A stretch of 64,000 bases of DNA from Prorocentrum cordatum (taxonomy: Eukaryota > Sar > Dinophyceae > Prorocentrales > Prorocentraceae). Where the stretch lies: assembly GCA_963575745.1 (NCBI GenBank), contig CAUYUJ010000704.1, positions 17,501-81,500 on the forward strand. Reading direction: 5' to 3'. Shown here one piece after another: positions 54,123-64,000 of this stretch. The translations under genes were made by a program, and so were the position numbers. The notes under the pieces were generated by a model. The model was not told the DNA's origin. It searched no databases and worked only from the letters and a program-made list of their open reading frames with translations. The stretch's first letter is position 1, and every line of letters begins with the position of its first letter.

Positions 54123-54960
54123 CGACGAAATAGGAGGGACGACGACGAGACGCCGACGACGGACGACGACGACGACGGACGAGGGAGGAGGAGGAAGGAC
54201 GACCACGGCGACAACGACGACGGAAACGACCACGACGCCAAAGAGGACGACCACGAGGAAAGACAGAGGACGACGTAGGCGACGACGACGACAACGACGC
54301 GGGAGGAGGGAGGACGGCGACGACGACGACGACGACGCAAGAACGCGCACGCACGCTTTTGTTGAAAATTCGTGTTGCGAAACCTTGTGTTTTTGTAGGT
54401 TTTTTGGACACACGATTTTGAAATCCTTTCGACACCGATGGGTTTTGAAGGTTTTCGGCGTACGCCCGCGACGACGCGCGCGTCTGCACTTCGTCCCGTT
54501 TTTTGCAGGGGATTCCCGCGACGGCACACGCGCAAGGGCGTTCGACAGATTTCGACATGAGCCGTTTGGTAGCATTTTGTGAACATCTTGAAAAACCTAT
54601 AGTGTTCTTAAGATTTCGCAAGAGCTTTCGCGGAAGCTTTTCTAGCAACTCTGTGTTGCGAAACCCTGTGTTTTTGTATGTTTTTTGGAAACTCGATTGC
54701 GAAATCCTTCCCGCACCGAAGGTTTTTGAAGGATTTCGGCATGCACGCGCGACGACGCGCGCGCGTTTTGCAAGGGATTCGTGAACAAGTGTTATGTTAG
54801 AACAACAAATGTCACCGCATAGTGTTTTTTACAAGGGACCCTCAGGGGGGGGAAACCGGCCTGGCTGGGATGGTATGATTTCATATTTAGGATTGGCGAG
54901 TGTGCAGAATATGTATATACTATCCCAAGGGGAGGCGTTAAGTCCGGGGGGGGGGGTAGA
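53025..54960 (+). repeat. Macrosatellite unit 3 (~1.9 kb)
   Basis: Begins within the 5' module (TGGTGCAGTTGATTTCTGTT). The CGA core runs 53,165-54,340 and contains an internal duplication of about 410 bp: the block with GAAATAGGAGGGACGACGAC recurs at about 53,715 and 54,125. The 3' module matches unit 1, but the end hairpin keeps only one arm. Confidence 0.9.
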
Positions 54961-55265
54961 GTCTATTCTTTTTTCAGAAAGGAGAATCCACCTTGCAGAA
55001 CTTGAAATCGTCAACTCCAATGCTCGCGCAATCATCCCACCCTCCCACCTGCAGCTTGTTTTGCACAACCCATGCGACCGCGATTGCGGTGACCACTTGG
55101 CACTGGCTGGCGCACCTCTGCGGCTGCGCTGGCGCACGCAAGCTCGCGCGCAGAACGGCCAACTGGTTTGGCACAACCGACGCGGCCGCGATGGCGCTTA
55201 TCGATGAGAACTTCCCAACGCGTCCCAAAGGTCGCGCTGGCGCGCGGGCACTTCAATGTGGGTCG
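54961..55265 (+). repeat. Diverged start of another macrosatellite unit
   Basis: AGAAAGGAGAATCCACCTTG, CCAATGCTCGCGCAATCATC and CACTTGGCACTGG match the 5' module loosely, then the sequence departs. Confidence 0.65.
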
Positions 55266-55690
55266 GTAACTCGGGCAGGCGCGCTATCAAGATGGCGCCG
55301 ACAACGGCGGCAACGATGATGATACTAACGATGGTGGTGGCGATGATGACGATGACCACGACAAGGCCAACGACGGCGCCGATGCTAGTGGAGACTATGA
55401 CGACTGAGTAATGACGGCGGCAATGGTGGCGATTGACGACGGCGATAACGGCGATGATGCGGTGGCGCGGATGAAAATGATGAAGAAATGCGCGCGCACT
55501 TTGAAATGCAAGAAACCGTGTATACTTTTCTATTTCAACATGAACGCGCGGGCAGACAATCTGCAAAACTAGTGATGAAGAGCTCAAGGGCGTCTTGATG
55601 CTTTAAGGTTGACGCGCTTGCAGAGCAAGTGTGGTTGGCATGACTTCGACATGTGCGCGCGCTCGTGGGGTCGAGGTCATGACGTCCTGG
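55266..55690. other. Degenerate GAT/GGC triplet region
   Basis: GATGATGATACTAACGATGG words with many substitutions to about 55,480, then unique. Confidence 0.5.
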
Positions 55691-55735
55691 AGGTGAGGAG
55701 GAGGAGGAGGAGGAGGAGGAGGAGGAGGAGGACTG
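55691..55735. repeat. (GAG)n run
   Basis: GAG triplets. Confidence 0.92.
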
Positions 55736-57070
55736 GAGTCCCTGATTCGGAGCTGGACGCTGATCGGGCCTTCCGGGCGCCCCGTCCTGCAGCGGGCTCG
55801 CCAGCCTGCAGCGAGGCGCTCGGTCTCCGGGCCCCAGCGCAGCAGGCATGGAGCCGGTCCCCGGGGCGGATGTCGACGGCTGGGGGTCCCGCACGGAGCG
55901 GCCATTCCAGCACGGAGCGGCCACGGCTGTTGAGCGACGTCGATGCCCTTCGAGGTTCTGCGCCGACCAGAGCGTGACGTGGGCTCCATGTTCAAGGGTT
56001 ACGGCCTCGTCGGCCCCGCCTGTGCCACGAATCCAGCAGATTGCAGGCAGCGTTGACCTGCGAATGCAACGAGGGGTGCTGCGTGGAGTCCCTCGTATCG
56101 TCTCCATTCCATGGCTTCTGGCGCGTCCGCACGTCTTTCTCGCGGTCCTCGCGGAGCTCAGTGGTTCCAGGAGGTCTCGGCGCTCGAGGTCGCAGTTCTC
56201 ATGAAGTCGTGGGAGGCAACGTTTGATATCACATTGCCGTCCGTTCTGCCTCATCCTGGCCCATTCAGGGTACTCGCCGAGGACCTTCCACCTCAATGGC
56301 AGGTGCGCTTGGCCGAGAGAGTGGACATGCGAGCGCGCTAGCTGTGCACCCACAGCGGATTGGCTCGGCCCTGCTTGAAGCAACATGGTTGGCTTTTCTC
56401 CACGGCAGCAAACTCTGCGCAGCCTCCGGTGGACAACAGCGGGCCAACAGCAGCGTGGCCCCGGGAACGGAGCGCTTCACAGACGAACGGCGACTGCCGC
56501 GCGTCTCATGTACACCATTAAGCAAATAAGCTGCAGTTTTGTTCGTCCAGGCGCCTTGGGGGAAAAACCAGCGGATGAAGCAGGACATCCTGCACAAAGT
56601 AGCACGGCTGAGTGCGTACGAAAGGCACGCCAACTTTACTTTTATGGATACTGTGTAGGAGCCTCAGCAGCGCTTTCGTCAGGCATGCGCTGCTGAGTAT
56701 GTGCAGAAACCTCGGCTCCGATATTGCCGCGTGCATATGCAGCTTGCGCGTTCAATCTTACGAGATGCGGCAACAACTTGCGCAATGGCAGGGGCAAAAG
56801 GCACTTGTTTGCATTCTCGGATCATCCTCCCCAACTCGGGGCCCTTATCTAAACCCACCGTCAAGTGGGCCCCTTCATGCTGCCTCTGCCGAGCATTTGG
56901 CAGCGATGTGCCTTTTGGATGATTGATACACCCACGCGGGCGCGAAAGACTTTGCATTAGCACACAATCTCAAAACAACCAACTAATACAACATGTATGA
57001 GCGTCACGTGCGCCCACGCAACATGCACCGTCTGCGTATTTGCCCCCGGCCATAACCCTCTGAGTCGTCA
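55736..57070. other. Unassigned sequence with weak coding look
   Basis: A plus-strand frame at 56,701-56,922 contains KPRLRYCRVHMQLARSILRD and WAPSCCLCRAFGSD, which look protein-like. It joins an upstream frame only across a stop near 56,658. It could be a decayed exon or retroelement piece, but I recognise no family. Confidence 0.3.
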
Positions 57071-57109
57071 GCCTAGGGGGGGGCATGGACAATGAGGAGA
57101 GTAATGAAT

Positions 57110-57295
57110 TTCCCTCGTCCCTCCTTCCTCCTCATCCTCCCTTTTCATCCCCTTCGGCCCTTCCTGTGCTCCCCCCTCCTCGTTCTCCTCCGTTTCCTCC
57201 TGCCCTTCCTCCTCCTCCTCCTCCTCCTCCTCCTCCTCCTCCTCCTCCTCCTCCTCCTCCTCCTCCCCCTCCCTCCTCCTTATTGCCGCCTTTTT
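57110..57295. repeat. (CTC)n tract
   Basis: CTC triplets with TTC and CCC variants. Confidence 0.92.
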
Positions 57296-57594
57296 CCCTG
57301 GAGCTTGATCCTCCTCTCCCTCCATCCCGGCTCTCCTCCTGCTCCCTCCCTCCCTGCTTTTGGCTTCCCTTCCCCTGCCCTCCGCCCTCGCTCGTCCTCT
57401 TCACTTGCTCCGCCTCCTCCCCGAAGCCTCCTCCCACCCCCTTCTCTTGCGCAGGCCCCTGGGCGCCCTCCGCACCCGTGGCGTCGGGCTCGGTCGACGC
57501 GCGCGCCCGCCCCGAACGCAGGGCAGGCCCCCTGCCGGCTGACGGGCAGTACGGGGCTCCGAGGACGCTGATGGGATGGTGGGTGCCTCCAAAA

Positions 57595-57775
57595 CCTCCT
57601 CCTCCTCCCTGCTGAACTCGCCTGCTCCTCCTCCTCCTCCCTCCTCCTCCTCCCTCCTCCTCCTCCTCCCTCCTCCTCCTCGTCCCTCCTCCTCGTCCCT
57701 CCTCCTCCTCCTCCTCCTGCTCCTCCTCCTGCTGAATGATTTCCTCGTCCTTCTCCTCCTCCCTGCTGAACTCGC
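57595..57775. repeat. (CTC)n with CCTGCTGAACTCGCCT repeats
   Basis: CCCTGCTGAACTCGCCT occurs at both ends of the CTC run (57,608 and 57,762). Confidence 0.88.
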
Positions 57776-58507
57776 CTCCGACCCCGCCAGCAGCACCCCG
57801 AGAGGGGCGACGGGGCCATAGAGCGAGACTGGCAGCCCGGGCAAGCTGGCCCACTGCGTCGTCCCAGCCGACGCGGCCGAGCTAGGTGAGCAAACGTGCT
57901 CAAGACAGGCCGGTGGAGTAACCAGCCAAGACCCAAACTCGCAGGGAAGCAAGTGAACACAGCGAAGAAAAGCAAGACAAGACAGCACAAAGGTATGGTG
58001 ACGGATGAGCACAGAGAGGCGAGGTCACCTGCGGCAGGACGCGCCCGAGGCTCCGTGCTGCAGGCCTTGCCGTCGGCAGGGGGCTACAGAAAATGCTGGG
58101 GCCTCGTGGGTGGCGCTTGGGTTGGTTTCATCCCTTGCCACTTTCGCCACCAGGACCCCCTGAGTAACCTGGCGTGGGAAGCGCGAGCATCTGCCGTCGA
58201 GCGTGCAAGTGGTCTGGCATCCTCTCCTAAACCCTTTCGAACGTCCTCCACCCCGCAAGGAAGGATATGAAGCCATGGTCGAAGAAAAGCCAAGTCCTAA
58301 GCAGCTGCTGACACGCTTGCCCGAACACTCCAGGCTGTTAGCACGGAGAGGGTAGCGCACGAGTGAGGCCGACGGGTCAAGCACCTGACGGCGCGCGCCG
58401 CGCCCTCGACAAAGGCGCAACCCAAGAACATTCATCATCGCCCGTGTGATGTGCAGAAGTTGCACACAACAGACGAGCATAACCCGCTACATGATGAGGA
58501 CGCTGGG
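57776..58507. other. Unassigned sequence
   Basis: No supported gene or repeat. Confidence 0.35.
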
Positions 58508-58676
58508 TACACCCTGCGATATGCTTAAGAAATCAGGGGTTCAGAAATTCATAGTCTCAGAACTTGAACAAAAACCCAACATTTCTATTAAAATTTTAGG
58601 GCTTTCATCGAAGCATTAAGAATCATCGAGACTCTGGCCGAAAACTTCAGTTTTCTTAAGCATCGCCTAAGGTGTA
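58508..58676. mobile_element. 165-bp MITE-like element, copy 1
   Basis: Flanked by TA on both sides. The left end CACCCTGCGATATGCTTAAG faces a right end whose complement is CACCTTAGGCGATGCTTAAG; both then continue AAA, giving ~24-bp terminal inverted repeats with small gaps. The inside is AT-rich, unlike the surroundings. TA flanks and short TIRs fit the Tc1/mariner style of MITE, but no transposase is present. Confidence 0.85.
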
Positions 58677-58827
58677 TAGTGAAATCGATGCTGCCGCATT
58701 GCCTTCACAAGTTGGGGTGCCACCCTCCGTGCCGCAGCCGATCGCGCAGTTGAGACCGCCGCCGCCACAATGATGCCCAACACATATGCTGCCGACAGAA
58801 ATGTCAAACGTAGCTCTTAGCTAGCTC

Positions 58828-58996
58828 TACACCCTGCGAAATGCTTAAGAAATCATGGGTTAAGAAATTCATAGTCTCAGAACTTGAGTAAAAACCCAAC
58901 ATTTCTATTAACATCTTAATGTTTTCATTGGCACGTTAAGAATCATCGAGACTCTGGCCGAAACCTTAAGTTTTCTTAAGCATCGCCTAAGGTGTA
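58828..58996. mobile_element. 165-bp MITE-like element, copy 2
   Basis: Exactly the same length and orientation as copy 1, also TA-flanked. The two differ at scattered bases only, and the DNA between and around them does not match. Confidence 0.87.
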
Positions 58997-60460
58997 TGTT
59001 GCCTACAGACGCATCGTCTGAATGCCGCCGTCGCGAACCTGGGACCTCCAAGGATGCGCGTGGTTGCGCAGAGGCTCATGGCCAACATATCGTTGTGCGC
59101 CCTCCCGTCGACGCGCCTGCTGTGCTTCGAACTCGGTCGTGGAAGGGCTTCTGCTTGTTCTCCGCCGTGGCCATAATGGCGGCCCGCGAACGGCTCTAAC
59201 GCTTCGCCCTGTCTGCACTCTGGCGACCAAACTTTTGGTCACTGCGTCTTTCAAGTGCCAATGTAATGTGCGCTCGTGCTGTCATCTTCTGTTATCTTAT
59301 CAGATCGAACCGTGCTGGGCGCCCCCCCCTCCGGTGAGGCAGCATCTGCCCAGCGACCGAAGTCTCCACGGTACTCGATCTCACTGTAACAAATGCAGCC
59401 TCCAACTCTTGGCCGCCCGTCGGGGCCCAGAAGACACATCGGCAACGCCGACGTGCGTTTGTGAAGGAGGAACTGGTCGGAAAGGTTCACCGCCCCCCCC
59501 CCAGTGTCGCGCCCCCCCAAATCCCTCGCCACATTCAGCTCGTTTAGCTTGTCGGAACGCATGGAGTCGGTGATGGCCCAAGCGCGCTTGTTCTCTCGAT
59601 AGTGAGGTCCTTTTGTCGCGGCAGCTCTGCAGCGTGGAGTTCGAGTAATTGAGTGTGGGCTTCGGGGCAGAGGATGCGCGCGTTGTCTGCCTTCGTGCAA
59701 ATTTTTGATCGGCGAAGACCAGTTGCCGCAAGTGTCCCCGCGCGCCGCGCATTGCGTGCCCCCAGCGGCCCCCTGCGCCAGGTCGGTGGGGCCGCGCCCA
59801 AGCTGGCGGCGCCTCCGAGCCGCTGCAGTCGCAAGCGTTGCTCCGCAGGTGTAGCGCAGGAGCCGATCGGTCCGCTGAAACTGCCGACGACGCGCTGCCG
59901 CTGAAGGCGCGTGGTGATGGAGCTGAGCTTCGCAATGTAGTTTGTCATGTTCAGTGGGGTCGCTGCTTCCAGACTCTACTGATAGGGTGTCTGCGACCAC
60001 GAGTGGTCATTTGTAAAGCGAAATCAGTATATCAACGTCCAATCCTCCATGCAGGTCCGCCGCGAGCGAAGACGTCGACGATCTACTAACCTCTGCCAAC
60101 GCACCCGCAGGGAATAATAATGTCTTCGGTGCATGGCGGAACTGGGGCCCCACGTGCATCGGCCTCCTTCGACGGATCACAGCCGCGATGCCGACGCGTT
60201 TTGCCATGTCAAGTGCTTCCACGTCCGTCGAGCAACGCGTCGTCTCCGAGGATGCCGGCGCGGGGCCGCGCGGTCTGATTCGACCATTGGTCAGTCTAAG
60301 GCTCGAACTTGCGCTAACGCAGGTTCTGTCCAATCTTAATTTGGGTGGCGGAAATGCACGCTGGCCAGGACATCTGATGTTGAGCTGTGCATTCTTCGGA
60401 TAGGGCCAAGGGCGGCGCGGTGCTTGCTGCCGGCCGCGGCAATGCGTGGCCCGAGAGACG
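58997..60460. other. Unassigned sequence, perhaps decayed retroelement
   Basis: Minus-strand frames (for example 60,007-60,333) continue downstream of the RT fragment at 60,465. One minus frame near 60,440-60,380 reads AAAGSKHRAALGPIRRM, resembling sequence after the RT palm in LINEs, but stops and shifts prevent a firm call. Confidence 0.35.
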
Positions 60461-60464
60461 CTTC

Positions 60465-61100
60465 CTAATCTAGCAGGCCCCGAGTTTCTAAAATCACGTC
60501 ACGCGCCGCATGTGCCCCACCTCCGCGCTGCGCAGCTCTGACCATGATTCTGTGCTCCGCCTGTGACTTGTGTCGAAGGTCAGCAGCCCCTGGCCTTGCG
60601 AGGGCGATCGTGCGACTGCCCTCGTGCCTCTGGTATTTCACCGTGAAGCCGCGCTTCGACGCGTTCTCGTAGACCGCGTCGGTTGCGCGCCCTGCGCGCT
60701 CGACGGCCAGCGAACATGCCCGAGGAATAAGCGGGGAGAGCCCGTCATCCACGAGCGAGATATCTGCCGGCTCCATTGGCCTAGTGCCGTCCGAGAGCGC
60801 GTTGGCCCTGTCTCCCAGGCCACTCGGGTTGAATGGCGCCTCCAGTTTTGAGATGTCGACCTGCGCCGTTTCTGCGGGCTTGGCGAATGGTGCGCGGATT
60901 ATGACGTCGGCAGACGAGCTGCCAGGTCTCGAGCCGCGTCCTGATCGCACTGATGTGCGCTCTGCTTCACCTGTGTCAGAATGTGTTCGACGATGGCCCT
61001 CGACCAGAAACGCCGGGAGATGGGGCGCGCCCCGCAGCGTGGGCGACGCCCCAAGATGCTGAACTATCACTGTGAGCTGCGGCAACGAGAGTGGCCGCAT
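60465..61100 (-). pseudogene. Decayed reverse-transcriptase fragment
   Basis: A 211-codon frame contains MEPADISLVDDGLSPLIP at about 60,770-60,725, which fits RT motif C (xVDD). After it come a helix (SLAVERAGRATDAVYENASK) and GFTVKYQ, the usual palm-to-thumb sequence in dinoflagellate-type LINEs. The earlier RT motifs are not visible in this frame. It is only distantly like the RT at 4.1 kb, so probably a second family. The frame looks accidental upstream of about 60,870, and the call rests mainly on motif C and its context. Confidence 0.5.
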
Positions 61101-61299
61101 CTCTTGATTGTGCAGTCAGTAGTCCGTGTCGTCGTCGCTGGATCATGCGAGTGCAAAAGGTCTGGCGGTTAAATAAAGTGCCGCCTTCGAGTCCATGAAA
61201 AAATCCGCCGGCCCCCTTGTGGGGCCACCAGGCTGTAGGCGCGTGATTCGCAGTTTCCTGTACCAGTTGTAGTTTCTAGTTTCCAGTGTTACAGTTCTG

Positions 61300-61358
61300 C
61301 TTCTTGCTGGTTACTGTAACTAGTTGACTTCTTGCTGGTTACTGTAACTAGTTGATTG
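61300..61358 (+). repeat. 29-bp tandem duplication
   Basis: CTTCTTGCTGGTTACTGTAA then CTAGTTGA occurs twice. Confidence 0.9.
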
Positions 61359-61445
61359 ACCGCGCGAGGGGGGGGGAGGCCCAAACGTGATTTTTTAGCA
61401 CCCCCTGGGCGCGTTGTCTGAATTGCTGGGGGGGCTCGAAATCGA

Positions 61446-62115
61446 CACCCCTCGCGCAGATCCGCGGGGTCGCGCAGATCCGCGGGGTCAGGGTCCAAAA
61501 ACACAAAAAGGATTTGCCACATTTCTGAAATTCGGTGCCACCCCTCGCGCAGATCCGCGGGGTCAGGGTCCAAAAACACAAAGGATTTGCCACATTTCTG
61601 AAATTCGGTGCCACCCCTCACGCAGATCCGCGGGGCCAGGGTCCAAACGCACATGGGATTTGCCACATTTCTGGAATTCGGTGCCACCCATCGCGCAGAT
61701 CCGCGGGGTCAGGGTCCAAAAACACACGGGATTTGCCACATTTCTGAAATTCGGTGCCACCCCTCACGCAGATCCGCGGGGTCAGGGTCCAAAAACACAT
61801 GGGATTTGCCACATTTCTGAAATTCGGTGCCACCCCTCACGCAGATCCGCGGGGTCAGGGTCCAAAAACACACGGGATTTGCCACATTTCTGAAATTCGG
61901 TGCCACCCCTCGCGCAGATCCGCGGGGTCAGGGTCCAAAAACACACGGGATTTGCCACATTTCTGAAATTCGGTGCCACCCCTCACGCAGATCCGCGGGG
62001 TCAGGGTCCAAAAACACATGGGATTTGCAACATTTCTGAAATTCGGCGCCATCCCTTACGCAGATCCGCGGGGTCAGGGTCCAAAAACACAAGGGATTTG
62101 CTACATTTCTGAAAT
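61446..62115 (+). repeat. 73-bp satellite, about nine units
   Basis: Units of CACGCAGATCCGCGGGGTCA, GGGTCCAAAAACACA, GGGATTTGCCACATTTCTGA and AATTCGGTGCCACCCCT repeat every 73 bp. Identity between units is very high. Because 73 is not divisible by three, the reading frame rotates and short open frames appear on both strands. Confidence 0.96.
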
Positions 62116-62124
62116 TCGAACCCA

Positions 62125-62252
62125 TCGCGCACATCCATCGCAAGGCGTGGCAACCCAAACAGCGAGAACTCCCTCAGCCCTTTCATCGCAAGGTGTGGTA
62201 ACCAAACCCTTAAACCCTACACGTCTTACCAATCGCCAGGTGTGGTAACCCC
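62125..62252 (+). repeat. ~48-bp repeat with ATCGCAAGGTGTGGTAACC
   Basis: The word occurs at about 62,134, 62,184 and 62,230 with small changes. It includes one CCCTTAAACCCTAC stretch. Confidence 0.8.
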
Positions 62253-63788
62253 TCTTGTGATCAGTTGGTTTTGCTGATTGCGACTCGGCTTCGCATGAAG
62301 TTTCGCTGCTGCTTCGCGACAGCGCCAAGGCCTCATGACTTAGCTCTTCCATGGCCCATTATCCGAGAGAGGGGGCCGGCGGCAGGGGGCGAAGCCCTTA
62401 CGGGTAACACTGCGGTTCTGCCCGATCTCTCGCGCATGTCGGGGCAGATGGTGGCGATGTGGGGCAGCGGTGATGGGCGGCGTCGGCGGCGACCTCCGCA
62501 TTGTTCGCCCCGAGGGAGAGGGCCCGAATACGGCGCTAAGTAATTTCGTAGGGAGCGGCGCCGGCACTTGCCGATGTTGTCGTTGAGGAGGATGACGCAG
62601 TAATGCTCTGGGGACGCTGGCGACCCTATTCCTCCGCGCAATGGAGACGCTACTCCATGCTCCAATTGCAATGGTTCCCGGGGGTGAATGCGGACTTTCC
62701 CCGCAGGGATTGATGCGCAGTGGCGGGAAAGGAGGGCCTCGCGTGACCAGCGAGAAAGTCACAGCATATTGGATCCTGTCCTGAAGTTCTCGGCCGCGTA
62801 ATACCTCGGCAGAACCCCCTGGCGCGCGGCGGGGGCGGCGCCGCACCTGGCTCAAGAAGGGTGCAGCTCGGGTCATGGCGCAGTCGGCTTTTCTACTTTG
62901 CTTGAAGTTCCCGTGGCTCAAGTTTCCCTGCGTCTTCGGTGGCTACAAGATGATGAAGTGCAGCAGTCGCCTCCTGCTGGCCCGCCTCCATGGCTTTGTG
63001 CTGCGTGCCCGTCGCTGCAAGCGCGTGGACTGGTATCGGATCGGGCCGAACGCGCCCTTCGTGATGTGAGTCACTTCTGCGCGTCGCTCCATCTCATTGC
63101 CAAATCTCTGTAGATGCGCAGTTCTATCTAGTCGGATCGCTTTACTTAGTGCTCGCGATGTATCAGCAAAAAACGGCGAAGGCCATGTGCGAGCATGCCT
63201 TCGCTGATCTCGTGACCGCTTCTACAGGCGCTGCAAAACGTTCGTAATCTTCGCACTGCGTCGGTTCAGAGCCGTGCCTTGTCGGGATGGGGTAGTGCGT
63301 CGTCCAGATGAGTGAGAATCAGGTGCCCCGCCTGCGCGCCAGTGACGTGGGTGGCCACCTCCCTGACCGCGAAGGCCGCATGGCGCCATGATCCTGCCAG
63401 CTCCACCGCAGTGCTCGAAGCTAGGATCGGGCTGAGCCTTCCAGTCCCAAAGCATGCCCTCGCCACGTCCCGAATCAATGTGTGGGGGCATTGCTGGTGA
63501 GCGCTCACGTCGATGTCCCAACTTGACACACTTGCTGCCTCCATATCATCATCAACTCACTGCCATCACCCTGGTCTCTTAATTAGGCTTGTTTCAACCT
63601 TACACTGTGCATCACCACACGTGGTTTAACGGCACATCGTAGTCTCGTAGGCCGCGTTTACAAGAATGCGACCAGCCGCGTCGGTGTCCGTATATAGTTT
63701 GTAGTCCGCTCCGCTCTCGGTGCAGTAGCTGTGGTATCTAGCATTGCTGATGGCATAGTCATGTTTGTGATGTGCCGCTGCTGCTGAC
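62253..63788. other. Unassigned sequence, no supported gene
   Basis: Minus frames at 62,340-62,921 and 63,266-63,544 are open but show no recognisable domain. Confidence 0.35.
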
Positions 63789-63815
63789 GTGTGTGTGTGT
63801 GTGTGTGTGCGTGTG
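63789..63815. repeat. (GT)n microsatellite
   Basis: GTGTGTGTGTGTGTGT run. A minus-strand frame through it (63,626-63,988) encodes THTHTHT, so I do not treat that frame as a gene. Confidence 0.92.
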
Positions 63816-64000
63816 GCCACCAGCCACCGAAAACCATGTATAATCATAGTAAGGAGACCTATCAAGTAGAAGCTCTCGCACGCGGTGTCCATGCAGGTCG
63901 TTTGTCTCAGGTGCGCAGTAGCTGCCAAAATGAAGCCCAATTCCTTCATCTTTGCCTTCCCGTCCTGCAAGCTTAGGTCGTCGACCAATCTTTGCGTTGG

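Noticed and set aside
53055-54278. Asp-, Thr- or Arg-rich frames in the CGA arrays, and Ser/Val-rich frames on the other strand
   Set aside because: All six frames are open because the unit is a triplet. Similar frames in the three macrosatellite units follow from DNA identity, with no sign of protein-level selection.
61446-62115. CRISPR-like array or repeat protein
   Set aside because: The entire 73-bp unit repeats without variable spacers, and its length not being a multiple of three rules out a continuous protein repeat.
63626-63988. 120-codon minus-strand frame
   Set aside because: It runs through a GT microsatellite (THTHTHT) and shows no family motif.
1-64000. tRNA, 5S rRNA and snRNA genes
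   Set aside because: I looked for B-box-like GGTTCGAATCC words and conserved RNA cores by eye and found none. A covariance-model scan would be decisive.

Overview
The window is nuclear DNA of a dinoflagellate. The strongest evidence is a complete 22-nt dinoflagellate spliced leader at 9,734-9,755 (minus strand). It sits directly against the 5' end of a long retroelement reading frame, as in the relict leaders left when trans-spliced mRNAs are copied back into dinoflagellate chromosomes. Supporting signs are the plant/alveolate telomere heptamer CCCTAAA, high GC content, alanine/arginine/tryptophan-rich retroelement proteins, and a near absence of other genes. I cannot name the species.

Layout. 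Positions 1-9,755 (minus strand) are one non-LTR (LINE-type) retroelement that runs off the left edge. Its order is spliced leader, ORF1 (Cys-rich motif then coiled coil), AP-type endonuclease, an acidic linker with a 65-residue repeat, a Trp/Cys 'CVP' module, reverse transcriptase, CCHC knuckle, RNase H, two further Cys-pair motifs, then two more CVP modules and a third 65-residue repeat. It carries in-frame stops (9,486; 8,129; 4,509), frame changes near 8,350-8,400 and 4,800-4,820, and a catalytic Asp replaced by Gly in the RT. This copy is therefore probably dead.

Positions 9,756-28,180 are a mosaic of long purine/pyrimidine microsatellites (GAG/CTC, GAT), degenerate minisatellites and copies of a composite repeat. 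That repeat has two distinct borders enclosing ~83-bp monomers and a second monomer type, and a CTC tract always lies on the same strand next to it. Positions 28,180-33,412 are subtelomere-like but internal: CCCTAAA arrays, a 909-bp array of seven nested palindromes embedded in the telomere heptamers, and duplicated modules that each end at CCCTAAA. Positions 33,415-43,600 hold a 136-bp palindrome, alternating poly-G/poly-C blocks, further composite-repeat copies, a twice-occurring hairpin element and more microsatellites. Positions 43,636-47,110 and 53,025-54,960 carry a ~1.6-1.9 kb macrosatellite with an expanding CGA core. Positions 58,508-58,996 hold two 165-bp TA-flanked MITE-like elements, 60,465-61,100 a decayed reverse-transcriptase fragment, and 61,446-62,115 a 73-bp satellite.

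No intact host protein gene, tRNA or rRNA could be supported. Most long open frames right of 9.8 kb are translations of microsatellites, which stay open because the repeat unit is three bases.
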